A stretch of 64,000 bases of DNA from Isoetes taiwanensis (GCA_021234155.1 JAJEKV010000023.1:6980009-7044008), one strand, 5' to 3'; counted from the first letter of the stretch, positions 23,899-34,100 are shown. Numbers and translations: made by a program. Notes: generated by a model from the sequence alone, not told the origin.

Positions 23899-25810
23899 CC
23901 CAGATCACACTAGCCTCGACAAAGCCATACTAGCATAATCATCCGTATTGGTCAATCCCTCTACGGTATTATCAACCTAAGAGTCTAAGTGAGTTCCTTA
24001 GAAACTTAGTATTAAATTATCCTGGCCTATAGTCTAATACATATCAAGCATATGCACTAAAAGTCTTATTTGACTAAAAAACTTTTTAAGAACTAGGGTA
24101 TATGGACCATTTAACCCTGTCAACATCTGTTACTCAGCAGTAAAATGAGCACTCTCAATATATAGGACTTAGACATTGCATTCCTTTATAAATTAGGACA
24201 TAAAATACCATATAAGGTTCAGTATTGTTCTGTTCGATACCTCTATGTAAGCATCTACAGTCATTTTTATACATCATAGAAGTAAGTATTTGGTAACTGT
24301 ATTATTCCATTTACATAATAAAATACTAACCTATCCTGGCCTTTTGCCATATAAGCAGAATCAAGTGACTATTTTGTGCATCAGAAACAAGAGTAAACCT
24401 AAGACCTTGAAGTGCAGATCAAGATATAACAGTATTTACTGCACTTAAAGAAGTATGAACATCAATATTTATGTTTATAATATCAAAGCAGGTTAAATAT
24501 TCATTAAGCACATATGTTTATAGGTCTGCCATGCCACCAGCACCTTTTGTTTTTCCAAAGACAGCAAAATCATATAAATGTATTTGGAGACATAAGATTT
24601 ATAGTGTAACTATCATAAGGTAAACAAACATGCAAAAATCCTTATGATTTTAATGTTCACGCTGCTTCAGCAAAATTAACCCATTTCATGGTTAATGAAA
24701 AAGACTATGAGAGATAAGAGACAAATCCCTGTGAGCAGCCGATTCTCCCATATATATCTTCACGTATATTAGAAATCCAGACCTCTAGAGCGGTACATAA
24801 AAGCAAAAAAGCATCACATTGAGAGGGAAAAATCCGTACCTGCAGCCAATCAACATAGAGTTAGCATGAAAACGGTAATTCTATGAGGGCCAAAAGGTAC
24901 ATTGGGTTTTTCCGGCGTATAGCCCTTCACCCAATGTAACCCTTTTGCCCAATGTACAACTATAGAGGATTTTTAACTACTCATGAAATAACAAACTGAA
25001 ACCCAGAAAGAGGCAAGAAATAGATGTTAAACAAACAATAGGATCTAGGTCAAATCCTAAAGCAGTACTTTTGGCCCTGTTTCCTGTATTTAGAGGATCC
25101 TACCTTAATGTGTTTTGAGACACACTTACATTAACTGGGGATTGTAGTCCCATGAAAAAATAGAAACAGATACGAAACCTTCTGTAGCTTAGCATAAAGA
25201 TACCTGGTATACATCTGGATCAGAGTTATATTCATCTTCCTGCTGTGAATCAGGAACAAATAGCCTGTCATTATCCGGCTGATTATAACCTCCACGCCCA
25301 TAGCCGCCCCCTCTTTTTGGGTACCTTGGGCCTTGGTAATTACCGTAACTCCTTTTGGAGTCGGAACTGTTTCCCCTTCCGGATTTCTCCATGCTATCGG
25401 CTTCAACACTAAGCCTACAGAACTCCAGCTCCCTTTCAAGCTCAATACTGTTTAGAAACTTTCCTTTGGCGCCATATCTCTTAGATCCATGTGCATTCAT
25501 TTGTGAAATAAAAGCACTGGTCTGTCAATATCTTTACCCAATCCCTTTTCTATATTTCTTGCCGTCGGTCATAACTGCTTGCTATTGCTCAGCTCAAATG
25601 ACGACGTCCCATAAATATTAAACCCTAGATAAAGTAGACTACTTGTAGAGGTAACTTCAAGCATACACTATGTAAAATAGGGTAATTTGAGAAATTACTC
25701 AATGGTTAATAGTTTTATTAGGAGCCTAGAGGTCAAGCTAAAAAAAACCAGTATTTACCCCTGCACCCTAAAGGTATAGTCAAATTCAAATGGACTTATT
25801 TATATCTTAC
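23899..25810 (-). repeat. Array unit 3 (partial, 1.9 kb)
   Basis: Copies the first 1.9 kb of a unit and stops at TATATCTTAC, exactly where full units have an internal run of eight A residues (about 13,262). In transcript orientation this is a truncated leading copy, comparable to the pseudo-LTR of Penelope-like elements. Confidence 0.85.
25189..25500 (-). CDS. RGG/Gly-rich small ORF, unit 3
   Basis: The most intact copy, 103 codons from ATG at 25,500: a basic N-terminus, LERELEFCRLSVEADSMEKS, an Arg/Gly-rich box with RYPKRGGGYGRGGYNQ and the acidic QQEDEYNSDPDVYQVSLC end. The lack of frame damage here against units 1 and 2 argues that those differences are late or artefactual. Confidence 0.45.
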   Translation of the reverse strand: MNAHGSKRYGAKGKFLNSIELERELEFCRLSVEADSMEKSGRGNSSDSKRSYGNYQGPRYPKRGGGYGRGGYNQPDNDRLFVPDSQQEDEYNSDPDVYQVSLC

Positions 25811-25839
25811 AAAAAAAAAAAAAAAAAAAAAAAAAAAAA
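25811..25839 (+). terminator. 29-A run, right part of the LINE-1 poly(A) tail
   Basis: The 29 A residues are followed immediately by the right TSD. The corresponding site inside full array units has only eight A residues, so most of this run does not belong to the array. Confidence 0.7.
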
Positions 25840-25855
25840 CAAATTACATAAAAAG
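25840..25855. repeat. Right 16-bp target-site duplication
   Basis: CAAATTACATAAAAAG, one mismatch to 4389-4404. Confidence 0.85.
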
Positions 25856-26420
25856 CACCGCTATTAGACAATAGAGTTGAGGTATTGCTATGTCTAGTTG
25901 GCTGCTAATATTGTTCAAACAAATGAAATAGAAGTCCATGACTCAAAGAAGTATGTCAGAAAGTGCTTCAGGCTGCGGATAGGCATGTATCTTTCCTGGC
26001 TCTACAATGCTTCTTGTTATAGCTATAATTTTCCTCGATTGTCCTGCATTGTCCGAAAGGTTGTGCAGCGTTTCCTCATGGACATCTTGAATAATATCTG
26101 GATAAGCAGGAAGGCCTCTCACCTACTTAATAACCCATCCAAATCCAGCAATTCCTGGGTTCATTCTTTCAAAAGTTCTACTATACATCTTAGTTATTTG
26201 GTTTTCTTTTCTGCTGCGCTAATATATGGCCCCTTTTCTTTTGACAACACTTTGTAGGTAGTGTTGAAGTCAGGCAAACCTACCTCTTCAGATAAATTGG
26301 CGCTCAAACTATCATGTTCAACATGAATGTAAGAGAATCTGATACCGTATGGGCCTTCAAAAAACTTCTGTAGCCATTTCCCCTTGTATAATTTGTTAGT
26401 TCATGGTTCCAATATTTTAG
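25856..26420 (-). pseudogene. Fic-domain protein, 5' half (pseudogene)
   Basis: The minus strand gives, with frame changes, GPYGIRFSYIHVEHDSLSAN, IIQDVHEETLHNLSDNAGQS and KIHAYPQPEALSDILL, then MDFYFICLNN and, up to the TSD, LYCLIAVLFM. The NAGQxR...PEAL...LMxxY order is the region that precedes the HPFxDGNG motif in Fic proteins, and that motif resumes at 4395 on the far side of the insertion. Stops in the frame (several TAA/TAG) show an old pseudogene. Fic enzymes modify target proteins, usually by AMPylation. Confidence 0.65.
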
Positions 26421-26867
26421 GCATTAATTTTAGCATCTCTATTTTCTTAAGAGTGGGAATTCAAGAATAGATAGATGATAGAGGTAATGGCGTGCGAGAT
26501 GGCAGGATTAAGATTGGAAACTAGATTTTAGGGTTCATGGCTTGGGTTCACGATATGACCTTCGAGTATTTTCATATTTTTCTCATGTAGTTTCCACCAT
26601 ATAGCATATTGGAGTCTTTTGCCAATGGTTTTTTAAAGTTTGAAGATAAAAAATAAAGGGCTTTTTATCACTTCAATAAACTATGGCATGTTTATGAAAC
26701 TTTTCAAGACATTTGACTATGGAGTTTTGCAAAGAACACAACTTCCTCAAAGAAGCAAGGTACCATTATAAGATTTATTAAGAGGCGCGACAAAAAATAA
26801 TGAAAGAGGAAGTAAAAGTAAATAAGCACATTTGCGGCCATGGTAATGGAAAATAATGTAATACTAA

Positions 26868-27378
26868 CTTTCTTTATATGCTACCAAAAATGCATCTTCC
26901 TCAAATTCTTTATGCAGTAACCGATCATACCTTCATAAAAATGAAGCTTCATGTCCTTCAAAGCTTTGCATACAATAAATCCCCCAGCAAGTTTGTGGCT
27001 ATCCCAACCAAGCTAAATCTTGAGCTTGACATTCACTGTGGCTGGATTGGTCGTATTGCTCACATCAACTCTGAACATGCATTGAATATGCAAGTGGTCC
27101 AACTCAAAGCCATGTTCCTGGCTGACGACCCCAGAAATGCACGCTCCATCCAAAAACTTGCAAACAACTACATATAACCCCTCTCAAACATCGAATCGAC
27201 CTACACTAACTGTCACACTTACATAAAGAGAGCAAGGCTCATCTAAGCTTGCCTGCAGCTCATCCTTGTCCTCTTGTTCTTGTTTCCCCTGGCCACCACT
27301 TTCTTGGCCAACCGAGGTTTCTTCCCTGCAAAGTTTTGCTTCCCTAACTTTTGTTCCCTCTCTGATTCTTTTCCTCAA
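26868..27378 (-). pseudogene. Rep-like HUH endonuclease fragment (R1)
   Basis: After a charged N-terminus (RKRIREGTKVREAKL...) the minus strand reads CKFLDGACISGVVSQEHGFE then LDHLHIQCMFRVDV. HLH at 27,088-27,096 is an HUH metal-binding motif. Further on come GGFIVCKALKDMKLHFYEGM and IGYCIKN, where YxxK matches the catalytic Tyr motif III of one-tyrosine Rep proteins. A TAG after VKLKI breaks the frame. The gene at 62 kb aligns over the whole stretch. The family fits rolling-circle transposons such as Replitrons; no helicase is seen here. Confidence 0.65.
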
Positions 27379-27599
27379 GCAACAATTGTTGGCATGCCCA
27401 TTCTAGTTTGGCTCTCTCACTGGAACCTATAATATTTTACATATTGTTATAGGAACTCGGGAGTCCAAGGAGGTGTGCCCCTACAATTAAATCATCTTCA
27501 ATCCCATTGTACATCCATTGCAATTCTTTGGATGCTTGTCTGATGATTCCAAAATTTATTTATTTAACTAGCTCTCTTTGGGCCTTGAGAGGCCATGGA

Positions 27600-28520
27600 G
27601 CCTGATACATTGTCATTTACATTTTAGTATAAAGGAACGGTGTGCGTCTACCGCACTTATGTATTGCCCCACAACCATGTGTAGTAGCATGAACAATGAA
27701 CAGAAATCTGTGATTGTAACATTGAATCTGTTTCTTATGTCTGTGTACATTGTACATGATGTAAACAAATGGTTCTCATTTCTATGTTTCCCATACCACA
27801 TAACTTACATATTCTCTCTTCCACTGGTGTCTTCTGCCAATGCCCTACTTCCAATTTTAACCTATGTGAACTTGTTCTATAGCGAGCCATCAACTGCTTT
27901 AAGGATCTAGGAATGTTTGCATCCAGATATTCTTGGCTCTTGTATTCACCCATTTGGTTTACCTGCTCTTTGTAATGAATCATCCTGCTGCCTGGGTTTT
28001 TTCTATAGATGCTCAATGGCAAGCTGCTCCAATAAGGAGCGTGTATCATCCTTGTTATGTGGCCAGTTTTGCTCATTAATGCCCCATTATCCAGCCCATC
28101 TTTTCAAGTCATTCAGCCAACTGGGATCTGGATGTGCCAATGCCAAATGCGTCACCCTATGCCCTGGTTGCTCTACTATCCGATTCATATAGTTTATGGA
28201 TTGAAACAATGCTTCCAATTCTAAGGGGAACATACCTGATTCAGCCAACATGATTGCATATGGAATTTGGCTTTTAATGCCCATCTCATATCTCAAGAAA
28301 GTCCGTTGGATCTGCTACGATTCCATCGTTTTGTCGAGATACTCGCTCCCCAAATTGGAACGCCATGTAAGACCGTCGTTTGTACCAATGTTTTGAATAA
28401 GATTTTCTTGAGCCCGCAGTCATGTAGAGCAGCCTTAGAGCACTTGGCCAACATGCCCATAGAGCGTCTGTTTGACCCCTGTCACCCGCCTGCTGACACA
28501 TGCTTTGCAGTTATAATTGG
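27600..28520 (-). pseudogene. LINE-2 ORF2 C-terminal part with CCHC knuckle
   Basis: Frame-broken coding sequence: LRYEMGIKSQIPYAIMLAES and VEQPGHRVTHLALAHPDPSW, then YRTSSHRLKLEVGHWQKTPV and EERICKLCGMGNIE with NENHLFTSCTMYTDIRNRF in the next frame. C-x2-C...H-x4-C is the terminal zinc knuckle of APE-type LINEs. Confidence 0.7.
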
Positions 28521-28552
28521 AACGAAAATCAATTCTTAAATATTTGTAAATG

Positions 28553-29562
28553 TCAACAGTTTCCAACTGATGGCCTGTCTCTCGTCCCGAAGATCATAAT
28601 CTTCGTCTTTGTGATGTTGACTTCCATGCCTTTTGCATCACAGAAGGAGCCCAGAAGATCTAGGTGAGTCTGCAGCACACTTCTCTTACTTGCCATCATA
28701 ACTACATCGTCAGCACATACGAGCAATTGGATTACCAAATTGCCTAGAGTGGTACCTAGCAAAGAACGTGATCTCAGCCATTCATCTAGTTCATCAATGA
28801 ACAAATTGAACAGTGTCGGAGAGAGCGGACACCCCTGGTGCATGCCAATGGTGCTTCTGATAGTAAAATCCTGTCCTAGCTTTATGAGCACTTTTGATAT
28901 AGCTGAGACGCTGCCCCTCGAATATCAGGTGGAACCCCAATTCGATCCATTCTTTCGCCCAGCTCCTTTCTAGACACTGAGTCAAATGCTTTCTTGAAAT
29001 CTATGAAAGCTATATATAGGTGTCTGTTCGGTGCTCTTGCTTTCTCAATCAAAACTCGCAGCAATAATGCATGATCTAATGTATTGTGCCCTTTCCTAAA
29101 ACCAGCCTGGAAATCTGAGTGTTTACCATGCAATTCCGCCCAGAAACTCAATTTACTCTCCAAAAGCGAGCCCAGGATTTTTGAGAATATGCTTCCTATC
29201 AAAATTGTTCTGTCGTTGCTTGCAATTCTCTTATCCTCTGATTTGTGAATAGGATGTACTCTGTTTACTTTCCAATTATATGGCAAACCATCCCTGACAC
29301 ATTGGTTAAGCAGGCGTGTAAGGACCATCAATGTTTTTGGGCCTCCCCATTTGAACAGTTCTATACAAAGACCTTCAGTGTCCTGTGCCTTGTGATTAGC
29401 CATGTCTGCCATTGTTTTCTTCACTTCGTCCTCTGAGAAAAGGTCTGCTTGTGTGGCCATGATGGGCATATTTTCGATTCTGTCTTTTTCATAAATATCT
29501 TTGACCAATTTGGCCAGAGACTCCAAACTTAGTGTGTACTTATCTGGTTCGTCACGCATCAC
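28553..29562 (-). pseudogene. LINE-2 reverse transcriptase
   Basis: Minus-strand frame 29,562-28,882 reads NHKAQDTEGLCIELFKWGG, NWKVNRVHPIHKSEDKR, FQAGFRKGHNTLDHALLLRV and IAFIDFKKAFDSVSR (motif A). After a break near 28,890 it resumes with GMHQGCPLSPTLFNLFIDEL (motif B) and VCADDVVMMASKR (motif C, CADD in place of YADD). Domain order is normal; the break near motif B makes it non-functional as read. Confidence 0.8.
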
Positions 29563-29605
29563 TGTCTAAAAATTCTTTGGAGCGGTTTTGAGTTTGTCAC
29601 ACAGA

Positions 29606-30695
29606 TCAACCTGTCTTTGCATGAAATAGACTTGTTTTTTTTGCTCTTAACAGATTTTTATACCAACATGGCTTAATCATGCAATTACTGGGCAGTTTCG
29701 ATCTGGCTTCTTGGCATTCTGAGTCCCACCACGAATTGCACGGTCTCCCTTTAGCATGTTTCTTAGTATGGCCAAAAGTTCTACCACCTGCATCAAGAAG
29801 GGTCTCTGTAAAAAGTTTTGCGTCTATTTCTAAATTCCCTGATAGGTTGACATCTAGGAACAGGCTTTCTACTAACTTTCGGTATTCTTTACTTCTCGAG
29901 AAATCTATCTTCAATCTTGGCTGAAAAGGAGTCTCATGATTACAAGTTTCCGTTATCACTTTGATTTTCACATACAATGGCATGTGATCCAACTCTGGCA
30001 CCTTGTTTCCAATGTGAAACTCTTCGATCATGTCTAGGCTTTGTGTAAGAAGATAATCTATTGTGCTGCTCCCTTTATGATTAACACATGTGAATCCTTT
30101 GGATTTCTGGAACTGGACCAGTTCATTAACAATTTGCATGTTCCTGTGTTATTTGCCACCGTGTCTTGGGATGATCTAAGAGGCACATCATCCTCGCTAA
30201 GATGTACATACAGAATGTTTTCGAATGATTTTTCCTTGTTCTTGCACTGAAGTCTCCCATGACAAAAACATCCCCCTGGGCTTGATATTTGATTATATCC
30301 ATGCTCAGGTTCCAAAATGGATCTTCACTATCCAATTCATTGCCTGCATATATTTTGGCGTTGCTAGGAGCAAAATAGCAAATTGCTATGAAAAGCATTT
30401 TTCTATCGAATTGTACCTTTATCCAAATATACTGTTTATTCACATCTTGCGCTAATAAGTGAATGCTATCCATTAGCTGGTTTTTGCAGTAAATTGCCAA
30501 TCCACCAAAGCCCCTATGTGCAACTAATTTTCTTTCATTCCATGTATATGTGATCATCTTAAAACCTTGAATGTCTGGCAGCAAGCGAAATTGATGTTTT
30601 CGAGTCTCTGTGAATAGCAATAAATCCTGATGTTGCCATAAATCTATTGTAGCGTCTACCTTTGCTTGATTCAGACCGTGTGATTCCAAAAGCAC
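29606..30695 (-). pseudogene. LINE-2 AP-endonuclease and linker
   Basis: Two overlapping minus-strand frames. The first (30,695-30,126) has LLLFTETRKHQFRLLPDIQG, GGLAIYCKNQL and GDVFVMGDFSARTRKN (GDFNA-like). The second (30,139-29,606) has NHKGSSTIDYLLTQSLDMIE and LDHMPLYVKIK, the SxIDYxL and SDHxPL-like end of the EEP fold, then a WWDSECQEAR linker. One frame change near 30,130 separates them. Confidence 0.75.
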
Positions 30696-30699
30696 ACTC

Positions 30700-31026
30700 T
30701 CAAGGCCCTATTTCCCTAGTTTCTTTTTCTATTGGTGACCACCTCCCGCTTTGATCCAGGTAGGCAATGAAATCATTATTTCTTGCTTCTTTAATTTTGG
30801 GCCATTCCGTTCTCCTGACATCTAGTTGGGCTGGAGTTAAATCTTGATCCAGCCATATCCTTTTCTCATTCTTTGATGCACTTCTATTATGCAAAATTCT
30901 ATCACGAGCATCCCTGGTCTGAAACTTCACCAATATCGGCCTGGTGTGGAAACCTGGCTTACCCAGTCTTCTACCTGATATGTAACTTGGTTCATGGATA
31001 TGCATAACGTCATTGAAAAATCTAAG
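30700..31026 (-). pseudogene. LINE-2 ORF1, RRM part
   Basis: LRFFNDVMHIHEPSYISGRR and TRPILVKFQTRDARDRILHN read as the RRM and C-terminal domain of L1-type ORF1 proteins (RPxxVKFxxxxxRxxIL). The preceding residues lie at 32,790 and above, on the other side of an inserted TIR element. Confidence 0.65.
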
Positions 31027-31382
31027 CAAGAATTAATTAATTAGAGAATTTCGAAATTCTCGTTTAGTATGAAATAGGTTGTTGGTTCTCTATAAAACGC
31101 CGTAATTGGTTGCAATTGAGTAGAAGTTGCCGTTTATTTTTATGATTTTCACCCATAAAATCGCAGTGTATCCGAAATTGGCATTTGTAAGGCTAAGCCG
31201 AGCTCTTTTTTGAGTAAGAGCTGCCCATTAGAAAGCGTAAAAATGTTCAGAGGGATCGCGACCGCGAACATTTAGAGCTGCGTAGCTACTTCCATTGACA
31301 TAATAACATTTTTATTTTAAAATTTTAAAGCTTATTCTACGTAATAAAACAAATACAATCTTAAAAAAAAAACATATTTTCT

Positions 31383-31530
31383 GCTCAACACAATCGCTGT
31401 GGCGATTTGCTTGAGCAAGAATGCTCTGTTTGCCCACAAAATCTTGCTCAACACAATCGCTGTGGCGATTTGCTTGAGCACGAATGCTTTGTTTTCCTTC
31501 GAGATCCTGCTCAACACAATCGCTGTGGCT
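31383..31530. repeat. Three-copy 63-bp repeat built on a palindrome
   Basis: GCTCAACACAATCGCTGTGG begins at 31,383, 31,446 and 31,509. Each unit is a near palindrome: GCTCAAcacaATCGC, then TGTG, then GCGATttgcTTGAGC. Further ATCGC/GCGAT half-sites follow at about 31,556-31,569. Confidence 0.8.
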
Positions 31531-32652
31531 GTCAGCCCTTTTCATGCTCTTATAAATCGCCATAGCGATTCCGTGGAGCTAGAAAAAGTCTTTTGCATAT
31601 ACCGTACAACCTGCGAAGATAGTTAATGAAGATAGTTAGTGAAGCCAGAAGATGTAATGGAGGGAGATTCGTCAAAAAAATTATAGAAACCGCTATTGAA
31701 GAGCCCGGAGATGTAACAGAAGGATTTTTCCAAAAATATCTAGGCGTTTCTTCTTTCTCTAGTCTGCCAATATAGAGAATTCAGGGTTTGAGCACAATAC
31801 AGATCAAGAAGCATAATATGGATCGCAGTTTGTATTTGATTGCAGATCATTCATCTCTTATGCAAGCCCTGATCTCACAAAGTGTAGCAAATGATATCAA
31901 TCCCTGATTTCCATGAGTAAAAACTAGGGCATGGCTAGATTCAATAACTTCATCACAATGCCTTTACTGCGCAAATTAAAAGGGATAGGAGACAATGACG
32001 AACTTGTCGGCAGAGTAGAATATATGGCCCGGCATTGATTCATTGTTTTGTTTTGTAGAATGGTAACCTTCACGAAAGCATACGAGAAAACAAAAAAGAA
32101 TTAGGGATAGAAGTATACACGATTTACATGCAGTGATTCTGAAATTCTGAAGCAGGGGCGAAGAAGCCGGCAAAATCTGACAATGTTGCATCGTTCCAAA
32201 ACCTCAAATGCAGGACCGTATTTCCTCAAACTGAAATCGCTCAAAATAACTCTATTTCCATCATCTTCAGTCTCCAATCTGCACCAGAATGCCGAAATCA
32301 TCTGCCTGCTTCCAAAATGACATTTGCCTGCCTCTAAAACAGCCCATCTGCTTGCAATCTGCATCATCTACCTGCTCAGAAAAAACTACCCTAAAGAACT
32401 CCAGAAAGAGAGTAGATCCAGGATGAAGCTGCAGCTATGGCGACATCCAGCTATGGCGCCGGAGCATGGACCTTCTTATGGCGACCTTCGGCAAGCACGT
32501 TTGGAGCTCGACTTCCGGCCATGGCAAATCTGGCTATGGTCCTTGAAGCTTGGAGTTCGGAGCTAATTGTTGCCAAGCAGCGTGGCAGCTGTAGAGGGAA
32601 ATAACTTTCTCCTTTTTATTCAAATTTTAAATTATCCCGCCCATCTTGGGCG

Positions 32653-32725
32653 GGACAACTTTTAATGGAGCATAATAACTTTTTGGCGGGACAACTTTTA
32701 ATGGAGCATAATAACTTTTTGGTTA
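32653..32725 (+). repeat. Tandem duplication of about 38 bp
   Basis: GGCGGGACAACTTTTAATGG followed by AGCATAATAACTTTTTG occurs twice in direct succession. Confidence 0.8.
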
Positions 32726-32789
32726 TGGTGGGCCTGGAGTGCTGTATTCAAAATTCTCAAAATCCCGCTTTTTTCTCTATATAACTAAT

Positions 32790-33226
32790 TCGTGCTTATC
32801 TCTTGAGTGTCTCTGCCATGTCCTCGTTTTCAGTTTCTAAAAGGCCTGAAATTTTCAAGTTTCGCGCCCTTTGTTCCTAGTCTAATTGCTCAGCCCTAAT
32901 CTATTCATGGTAAATCTGCATTTGCTCCTTGGTATTCTCTGCAACCAAAGATGCCTGCTTTATATAATCTGTCATAGGCTTCTGGAGGGAGGAAGCTAAT
33001 TCTGCTTTCATTGAATCAATCATTGGTGTAGCCAGATCCACATTTTGTGTTGGATTTGGCTGAGTGCATCTTCCAAAGATTTCTTCAGTGATTTTACTTC
33101 ACCTCTCAATCCATGTACTTCTTCCTTGAGTTCCTGGATCAGGGCAATGATGTGAGCGGAGTCTCCTTCATACTCAATCAGGTCGCCCTTGGCGGGCGAA
33201 CTAGGCCCTTTCTTCTTTGGTGGCAT
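32790..33226 (-). pseudogene. LINE-2 ORF1, N-terminal and coiled-coil part
   Basis: ATG at 33,226 opens MPPKKKGPSSPAKGDLIEYE. A heptad-rich LIQELKEEVHGLRGEVKSLK coiled coil follows. After a shift near 33,030 the frame reads QNVDLATPMIDSMKAELASS and then EQRARNLKISGLLETEN, the conserved entry to the ORF1 RRM. Stops near 32,910-32,890 and at 32,790 interrupt it. ORF1 forms trimers that bind the LINE RNA. Confidence 0.65.
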
Positions 33227-33232
33227 ATGAAT

Positions 33233-33949
33233 CATAATTGGCATAGAACGGAACAGTTTTAGGAACGGCAAGCCTTATGAAACGGGTACGACTACCTCAT
33301 TTGCACGGCACGGAACGGAACGACAATTTAAAAAAACCACTTAAAATGACTAGAGACATGGAAATTTGTCGAAATAAACCCTCCAAAACACGACACTGAT
33401 AACAACAAAGTCTTGAAATGCATAAAAGACTTCCTGTTCTTTATTACAGTATTTCTGAATGGGTCCAAATTTGTCCTTCTTGCATTCCAAATCAAGAAAC
33501 TTCTGCTATAATACATCCATATAGCAAGAGCATCTCTAGATATTGAAATCAATTCGTGAGGTAATAGTTCAGAGGAAGGGATCTGTGCAGCAAAAATATC
33601 ATTTCCGATTTTAGTTACAAATTCTTGAAATCTTGCTGCAATCTTGCTGAAATCTGCAGAGCCGAGCAGAACCAAAAAGTCCTTTTTGCAGGTCTGATTT
33701 CCTTTGCATGTCTTATTTTAGACCTCCCTAAGAATCGTAATGCCTTATATTTGGCGGTTCACTTAGGATATGGCATTCTATGCTTGAAGAACGACTAAAA
33801 TTTGGGGCATAACGCGGTTCAGAACAACGTTCTTGCCAACACAAAAAAGCCTTACTTTTGAATGGCAACACGGTACGCCAGCACGGTAGAGTTTCCAACA
33901 CGCGTTCTGTCGTTCTAATGGCATAGAACGCCATTCTATACCAACTATG
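33233..33949. mobile_element. hAT-type MITE, 717 bp
   Basis: An 8-bp TSD, ATATGAAT, flanks it (33,225-33,232 and 33,950-33,957). Ends are inverted repeats, CATAATTGGCATAGAACGG on the left and CATAGTTGGTATAGAATGG as the complement of the right. An 8-bp TSD is the hallmark of the hAT superfamily. No transposase is present. It landed 7 bases upstream of the LINE-2 ORF1 start. Confidence 0.85.
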
Positions 33950-34100
33950 ATATGAATTGCCCCTTGGCTACTAACCTTAATTGCCTTAGCCCCAGCAACG
34001 AAATATCTCAGCAAACGACTACATAATCAACATGACGCACCTGCAAAAGCACCTCCTAGTCTTTCAGCCAGAATCCGGTGACTAGCAGCACAGATATTGT

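Larger units (their letters stand above)
11358..25810 (-). mobile_element. Tandem array of a Penelope-like retroelement (2.3 units)
   Basis: The same sequence repeats head to tail: 11,358-17,620, 17,621-23,898 and a partial third copy to 25,810. Periods are 6263 and 6278 bases. Coding is on the minus strand, so in transcript orientation a truncated copy (right) precedes two full copies. Partial-plus-full tandem copies are a known habit of Penelope-like elements (pseudo-LTRs). The RT encoded in each full unit has the Penelope/TERT-side thumb layout. No GIY-YIG domain or hammerhead ribozyme core was found by eye. The array lies in the poly(A) of LINE-1. Class assignment is inference from RT motifs and arrangement. 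Confidence 0.7.
31027..32788. mobile_element. TIR element inserted in LINE-2 ORF1 (1.76 kb)
   Basis: The left end TAAGCAAGAATTAATTA and the reverse complement of the right end, TAAGCACGAATTAGTTA, match as imperfect terminal inverted repeats of about 26 bases. The LINE ORF1 frame is restored when this block is removed (TLKR/FFNDV). TSD length is unclear (2-3 bases). No transposase could be read inside, so it is a non-autonomous DNA element. It contains a 63-bp tandem repeat and a 38-bp duplication. Confidence 0.6.
27554..34100 (-). mobile_element. LINE-2, APE-type non-LTR retrotransposon, nested insertions
   Basis: Coding on the minus strand runs ORF1 (33,226 down to 30,700, interrupted), AP-endonuclease (30,695-29,606), RT (29,562-28,553) and a CCHC-like end. 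The 3' end is a TAAATAAATAAAT tail at about 27,554-27,567. The 5' end is not fixed; ORF1 starts at 33,226, and the 5' UTR continues past the hAT insertion at 33,233-33,949. The ORF1 with RRM and the RT type differ from LINE-1. Confidence 0.8.

Noticed and set aside
11358-25810. GIY-YIG endonuclease domain in the array element
   Set aside because: No GIY...YIG spacing was seen in any frame of the accessory ORFs.
4405-25839. The 14.4 kb array as a LINE-1 3' transduction
   Set aside because: The outer TSD and long A-tail would allow it, but the LINE has its own 13-A tail at 11,344 and a 21 kb retrotransposition is implausible. Insertion of the array into the LINE tail is simpler.
26868-27378. 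Helitron RepHel
   Set aside because: Helitrons have two catalytic Tyr residues and a fused helicase; here a single YxxK and no helicase is seen.
31383-31530. CRISPR-like array
   Set aside because: Only three palindromic units, spacers nearly identical, in plant transposon DNA.
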